A stretch of DNA of 7,871 nucleotides from Spirochaetia bacterium. GTDB lineage: Bacteria > Spirochaetota > Spirochaetia > JABMQR01. Positions 5,332-7,871 of the stretch are shown in pieces. Every line of letters starts with the position of its first letter. Position 1 is the first letter of the stretch. The DNA is taken from the NCBI GenBank assembly GCA_016784705.1, contig JADHUD010000106.1, forward strand, positions 1 to 7,871, written 5' to 3'. Position numbers and translations under genes: made by a program. The notes beneath the pieces are model-generated. The model searched no databases. It saw only the letters and a program-made list of their open reading frames with translations, and had not been told where the DNA came from.

Positions 5332-6690
5332 CTATAAAGAGCCTTCCATATCCCGCAAACTGTCAGCTGCCTGCTGCAGAAAATCCTCTTTCCCGAAACT
5401 GCCTGATTTCAGTACTAACAGCAGCGTCTCTTCTTTTGTAAATCCGAACATACTGGGTATACCCGGGGATACCTCCCTGACTATCAGCATCTTTCTCACC
5501 TTCAGACCACCGGCAATTGCTGCCGAAGTATCTCCGCCGGCAACAACAAGTTTTCTGAAACCAGTTCTCTTCTTAATCAATTCAGTAATTCTGAACAGAG
5601 ATGCAGATATCCTTTTACCTGTCATCTTATTAGACATTCCATACACCTGCCCGATAATTCTTGTATTCTCCACTCTGCCTGCTGTATACGAGGTATAAAT
5701 GAGAACATCATTACCCCCGGCGATCAATTCTGACGCCTTTGCAGCAATATCCTCAATCTCCTGTGTAAGATCAGACTCATTGAAAATCAGCTCGGTATGA
5801 AATTCAAAAACTGCACAATTGATACTTTTCATATAAGAGATCTGGTCTCTGGTCTGATCGGTAAGACTTCCTGATATCAGTAATACTCCACAGGAGTCTG
5901 TAATCCTCTGATTGTGCTTTACCCGTTCTGGAGGTACGGATTGCCCCCTGTTATAGGCTTTCGGAAGCTCCTCCCCTATTGCAGAACTGCCGCATATATT
6001 CAACTCACTTTTCACAGCTTCTGCCACCAGAGCAAGATCCTGCTGATTCCTGATATCAAAAATAATATATGCAGAAAACTCTTTCAGCCTCTTTATCTCC
6101 TCCTCAACTGCGGCCAGTCCTTTGTCGAGAACAGATATAGTTACATTACTTATAGATCTTTCAGACTGTCCTGCAATAATCTCTTTTAACGATGAGACTT
6201 TCATTGGATGTATCGGATCATTCCTGAATTGCGTATCACTTAGCTGTACTCCATTCACGTAGTGAATCCCCTCAACCGTTGTCCGACCATTTTGGGGAAA
6301 TGCGGCAATGACCATAGAACAGGATATACCCAGGACATCCTGCATGGCATCAAATTCAGCACCGATATTTCCTCTGAAAACTGAACAGGTTTTATTGAAA
6401 TAAACATCGCAGGATATTGATTTCAGGATATTCAAAGCATTCCGTACCTTGTCTGCGGCTGTATCGGCTCTGTCAAATCGGCTGTCTGTATCAATTATGA
6501 TAACATCAAGACCATCAACCTCTTCCGCTTTAATAGCTGTATGTTCCAAAGCTGTCAGGGGAAAAACTGCTGAAGCATATCCGCCCTTTGTAAATGTAAT
6601 ACCTATATCATTCGCACCGGTTATATCATCGGCCACAACTCCTACTCTTTTCTTCAAAATGCGGGTTGTCCCAGGTAAGTTTGTGAGCAT
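5332..6690 (-). CDS. Four-carbon acid sugar kinase family protein (DUF1537, OtnK/DtnK type)
   Basis: 452-residue cytoplasmic kinase of the family that phosphorylates four-carbon sugar acids such as 3-oxo-tetronate or D-threonate with ATP. The N-terminal substrate domain shows VVADDITGANDIG (18-30), IDTDSR (66-71) and KTCSVFRGNIGAEFDAM (100-116). The C-terminal nucleotide domain shows LLISGSLT (270-277), VVAGGDTSAAI (382-392), PGIPS (409-413) and KSGSFG (428-433). Length and domain order are normal. The usual KxDST before RG is KTCSV here, marking a subgroup whose substrate may differ. I chose ATG 6690 because AAGGAGA lies seven bases upstream. ATG 6723 adds eleven residues with no ribosome binding site. 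No tetronate dehydrogenase, aldolase, isomerase or PdxA2 gene adjoins it, so the pathway is not evident. The next gene downstream is a small membrane protein. Confidence 0.88.
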   Translation of the reverse strand: MLTNLPGTTRILKKRVGVVADDITGANDIGITFTKGGYASAVFPLTALEHTAIKAEEVDGLDVIIIDTDSRFDRADTAADKVRNALNILKSISCDVYFNKTCSVFRGNIGAEFDAMQDVLGISCSMVIAAFPQNGRTTVEGIHYVNGVQLSDTQFRNDPIHPMKVSSLKEIIAGQSERSISNVTISVLDKGLAAVEEEIKRLKEFSAYIIFDIRNQQDLALVAEAVKSELNICGSSAIGEELPKAYNRGQSVPPERVKHNQRITDSCGVLLISGSLTDQTRDQISYMKSINCAVFEFHTELIFNESDLTQEIEDIAAKASELIAGGNDVLIYTSYTAGRVENTRIIGQVYGMSNKMTGKRISASLFRITELIKKRTGFRKLVVAGGDTSAAIAGGLKVRKMLIVREVSPGIPSMFGFTKEETLLLVLKSGSFGKEDFLQQAADSLRDMEGSL

Positions 6691-6697
6691 CGTCAAT

Positions 6698-6704
6698 TCT
6701 CCTT
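6698..6704 (-). promoter_or_regulatory. Ribosome binding site deciding the kinase start
   Basis: The minus strand reads AAGGAGA, seven bases before the ATG at 6690-6688. The upstream in-frame ATG at 6723 has only A/T-rich sequence before it, so this site favours the shorter protein. Confidence 0.8.
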
Positions 6705-6792
6705 CAATGGGGCATCCTATCATATTTTTATGAAAGCTGTGAAGATTTCTGCCTTACATTGCCGATATCCTTGATTTATTCCAAAAGCTCTG

Positions 6793-6808
6793 ATACCAAT
6801 ATTGGTAT
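6793..6808. promoter_or_regulatory. 16-base perfect palindrome over the start of the peptidase gene, possible operator
   Basis: ATACCAAT followed by ATTGGTAT, an exact 8+8 palindrome with no spacer, covers the first two bases of the ATG at 6807. It lies between the divergent kinase and peptidase genes. A dimeric repressor bound here could block both transcription and leader access for the peptidase. A weak TTGATT (6771-6776) sits 17 bases before TACCAA inside the palindrome and could be its -35. Regulator unknown. Confidence 0.45.
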
Positions 6809-7595
6809 GAAAAACAATCTGCAGGCTGCATCCGGAAAAAAACGTACGTTTTCAGCTCATACAGTACTCCTCTCCGGATATCAAGTAGTGCTTACACGCA
6901 AAAAAATTAAACATATCCACCTGAGAATCTGCCCTCCTGATGGTGAATTGCGGCTATCTGCCCCTCTGCATATCAGTTTAGAGACTATTGAAAAATTTAT
7001 TACATATAAACTGCCTTGGATTGAGAAAGCGGTTGATACAATGCAAACCCGCAAGCAGATAGCAATCCCCAACTATAAAGATGGGGAACTTCACTACTTT
7101 CTTGGACAGCCTTATACCTTGAAAATTACCGAGTTTGCCGGAGCTAATGGAATCAAGCTGCACAATGATTTTGTAATGGAAGTCCTGACCATAAAAACAG
7201 CATCTTTTGAACAGGTGGAAAAAATTCTCTTTACCTGGTACAGGAACGAGTTGAGGCGTTTGATTCCCGATCTGCTAACTAAATGGGAACCCCTGGTAGG
7301 GGTATATGCACTTGAATGGAGAATAAAAAGGATGAAAACCCGTTGGGGGTCATGTAATCCGGCAAAAAAACGAATATGGTTGAGTCTTGAATTGATAAAA
7401 AGACCTGCTGCCTGCCTTGAGTACATACTTGTTCACGAATTAACCCACCTGCTGGAACCTTCCCATAAACCTCATTTTTATTCTCTGTTAACCTCATTCA
7501 TGCCGGATTGGCATGAAGCTGATACATTACTTAAAGAGTTTGGACACAAAATCAATACTAGAGACATGCAGCCTGATATCAGGAACAGGGCTTAA
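6807..7595 (+). CDS. YgjP-like zinc metallopeptidase (M48/SprT-like, DUF45)
   Basis: 262-residue soluble protein of the YgjP family, zinc peptidase-like enzymes with poorly known substrates. The N-terminal half (18-130) is the family's beta-rich region, with KHIHLRICPPDGELRLSAP at 35-53 and HYFLGQPYTL at 96-105. The catalytic half shows TRWGSC (178-183) and VHELTHLLEPSH (209-220), which give the HEXXH zinc ligands H210 and H214, catalytic E211 and a probable third ligand H220. There is no signal peptide or membrane helix. ATG 6807 is preferred. TTG 6759 would add sixteen residues unlike the family, and neither start has a clear ribosome binding site. The gene is divergent from the kinase gene and ends on a stop codon that overlaps the stop of the opposite-strand gene. 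Its biological target cannot be inferred from its neighbours. Confidence 0.88.
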   Translation: MKNNLQAASGKKRTFSAHTVLLSGYQVVLTRKKIKHIHLRICPPDGELRLSAPLHISLETIEKFITYKLPWIEKAVDTMQTRKQIAIPNYKDGELHYFLGQPYTLKITEFAGANGIKLHNDFVMEVLTIKTASFEQVEKILFTWYRNELRRLIPDLLTKWEPLVGVYALEWRIKRMKTRWGSCNPAKKRIWLSLELIKRPAACLEYILVHELTHLLEPSHKPHFYSLLTSFMPDWHEADTLLKEFGHKINTRDMQPDIRNRA

Positions 7596-7871
7596 CGTAA
7601 AAAGCTGCCGCTGTCAGCATCAAGATAGAGTACTGCAGATTGATGTCTCCTCAATATTGAAGCAGGACATGCTTCCTGTACTGGTCCCAACAAGGTATTC
7701 TTCACTGCAGGCATTTTCAGCAAACCAGGTACTACACATACCAAATTATCAACTTTGGTGAGTGCCGGAATTGTCAGCGTTACAGCCTGCTCAGGCACAT
7801 CACTTAATGTTGAAAAACATCCGTCATTTACCTGCTGCATCCGGCAGGCAGTATCCAGTGTTACCACTTTC
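7592..7871 (-). CDS. nagB: Glucosamine-6-phosphate deaminase-like protein (NagB family), C-terminal end only
   Basis: The last 92 or so codons of a gene that continues past the right edge. The visible part reads VVTLDTACRMQQVNDGCF, then VPEQAVTLTIPALTKVDNLV, CVVPGLLKMPAVKNTLLGPV and CPASILRRHQSAVLYLDADSG. These match the end of NagB proteins, where the 'A(L/V)T(V/I)..AL' strand, the 'G..K..A(V/L)' helix and the 'CPAS.L..H' segment are conserved. NagB converts glucosamine-6-phosphate to fructose-6-phosphate and ammonia in amino sugar catabolism. The active-site region lies outside the window, so a 6-phosphogluconolactonase-like or other NagB-family activity remains possible. TAA at 7594-7592 overlaps the TAA of the convergent peptidase gene by four bases. 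Confidence 0.8.
   Translation of the reverse strand, partial: KVVTLDTACRMQQVNDGCFSTLSDVPEQAVTLTIPALTKVDNLVCVVPGLLKMPAVKNTLLGPVQEACPASILRRHQSAVLYLDADSGSFLR

Noticed and set aside
5255..5698. Plus-strand frame of 147 codons opposite the kinase C-terminus
   Set aside because: It is antisense to conserved kinase motifs, and it has neither a ribosome binding site nor recognisable domains.
6691..6723. Upstream ATG start for the sugar-acid kinase
   Set aside because: The ribosome binding site AAGGAGA lies inside this extension and points to ATG 6690.
7112..7426. Minus-strand frame of 104 codons opposite the metallopeptidase
   Set aside because: It lies over the beta-rich region and the TRWGSC motif of a confident gene on the other strand.

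Overview
The window is 7.9 kb of ordinary-density bacterial chromosome, AT-leaning, with mostly housekeeping or accessory metabolic genes. There are no RNA genes, CRISPR arrays, transposases or phage genes. No single gene fixes the taxon. An anaerobic Gram-negative-type bacterium, possibly a spirochaete, would fit the B12-type radical SAM protein, the iron-sulfur flavoprotein and the NagB-like sugar phosphate protein. That assignment is inference and is not strong.

Layout, left to right. (1) Positions 1-264, minus: the 5' part of an hsp20 small heat shock gene. It has a good ribosome binding site and promoter, but its reading frame is broken at a run of nine G. (2) Positions 265-707: a gene-free intergenic stretch carrying several short perfect palindromes, including a 25-base inverted repeat. 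(3) Positions 708-3055, plus: two translationally coupled genes, a B12-binding-fold radical SAM protein and a small [4Fe-4S] flavoprotein. (4) Positions 3084-4598, minus: one long gene fusing a GmhB/HisB-N-like HAD phosphatase to a complete Sua5-type threonylcarbamoyl-AMP synthase. It has its own extended -10 promoter, and a telomere-like hexamer repeat lies in its leader. (5) Positions 4754-4924: a cluster of five hairpins that remains open on the minus strand as a 49-codon reading frame. (6) Positions 4932-6690, minus: a four-carbon acid sugar kinase (DUF1537/OtnK type) followed by a small three-helix membrane protein, probably one operon. (7) Positions 6807-7595, plus: a YgjP/WTM-like zinc metallopeptidase gene with a 16-base perfect palindrome on its start codon. 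(8) Positions 7592-7871, minus: the C-terminal end of a glucosamine-6-phosphate deaminase-like protein, whose stop codon overlaps that of the peptidase gene.

How the genes relate: the radical SAM and flavoprotein genes are the clearest functional pair, because they overlap and both are iron-sulfur redox proteins. The kinase and membrane protein may form a second pair. The remaining genes look like independent units. I do not see a defence system or an obvious new multi-gene machine. The most unusual items are the hairpin cluster with its open frame, the HAD-Sua5 fusion, the G9 frame break in hsp20, and the palindromes next to starts.
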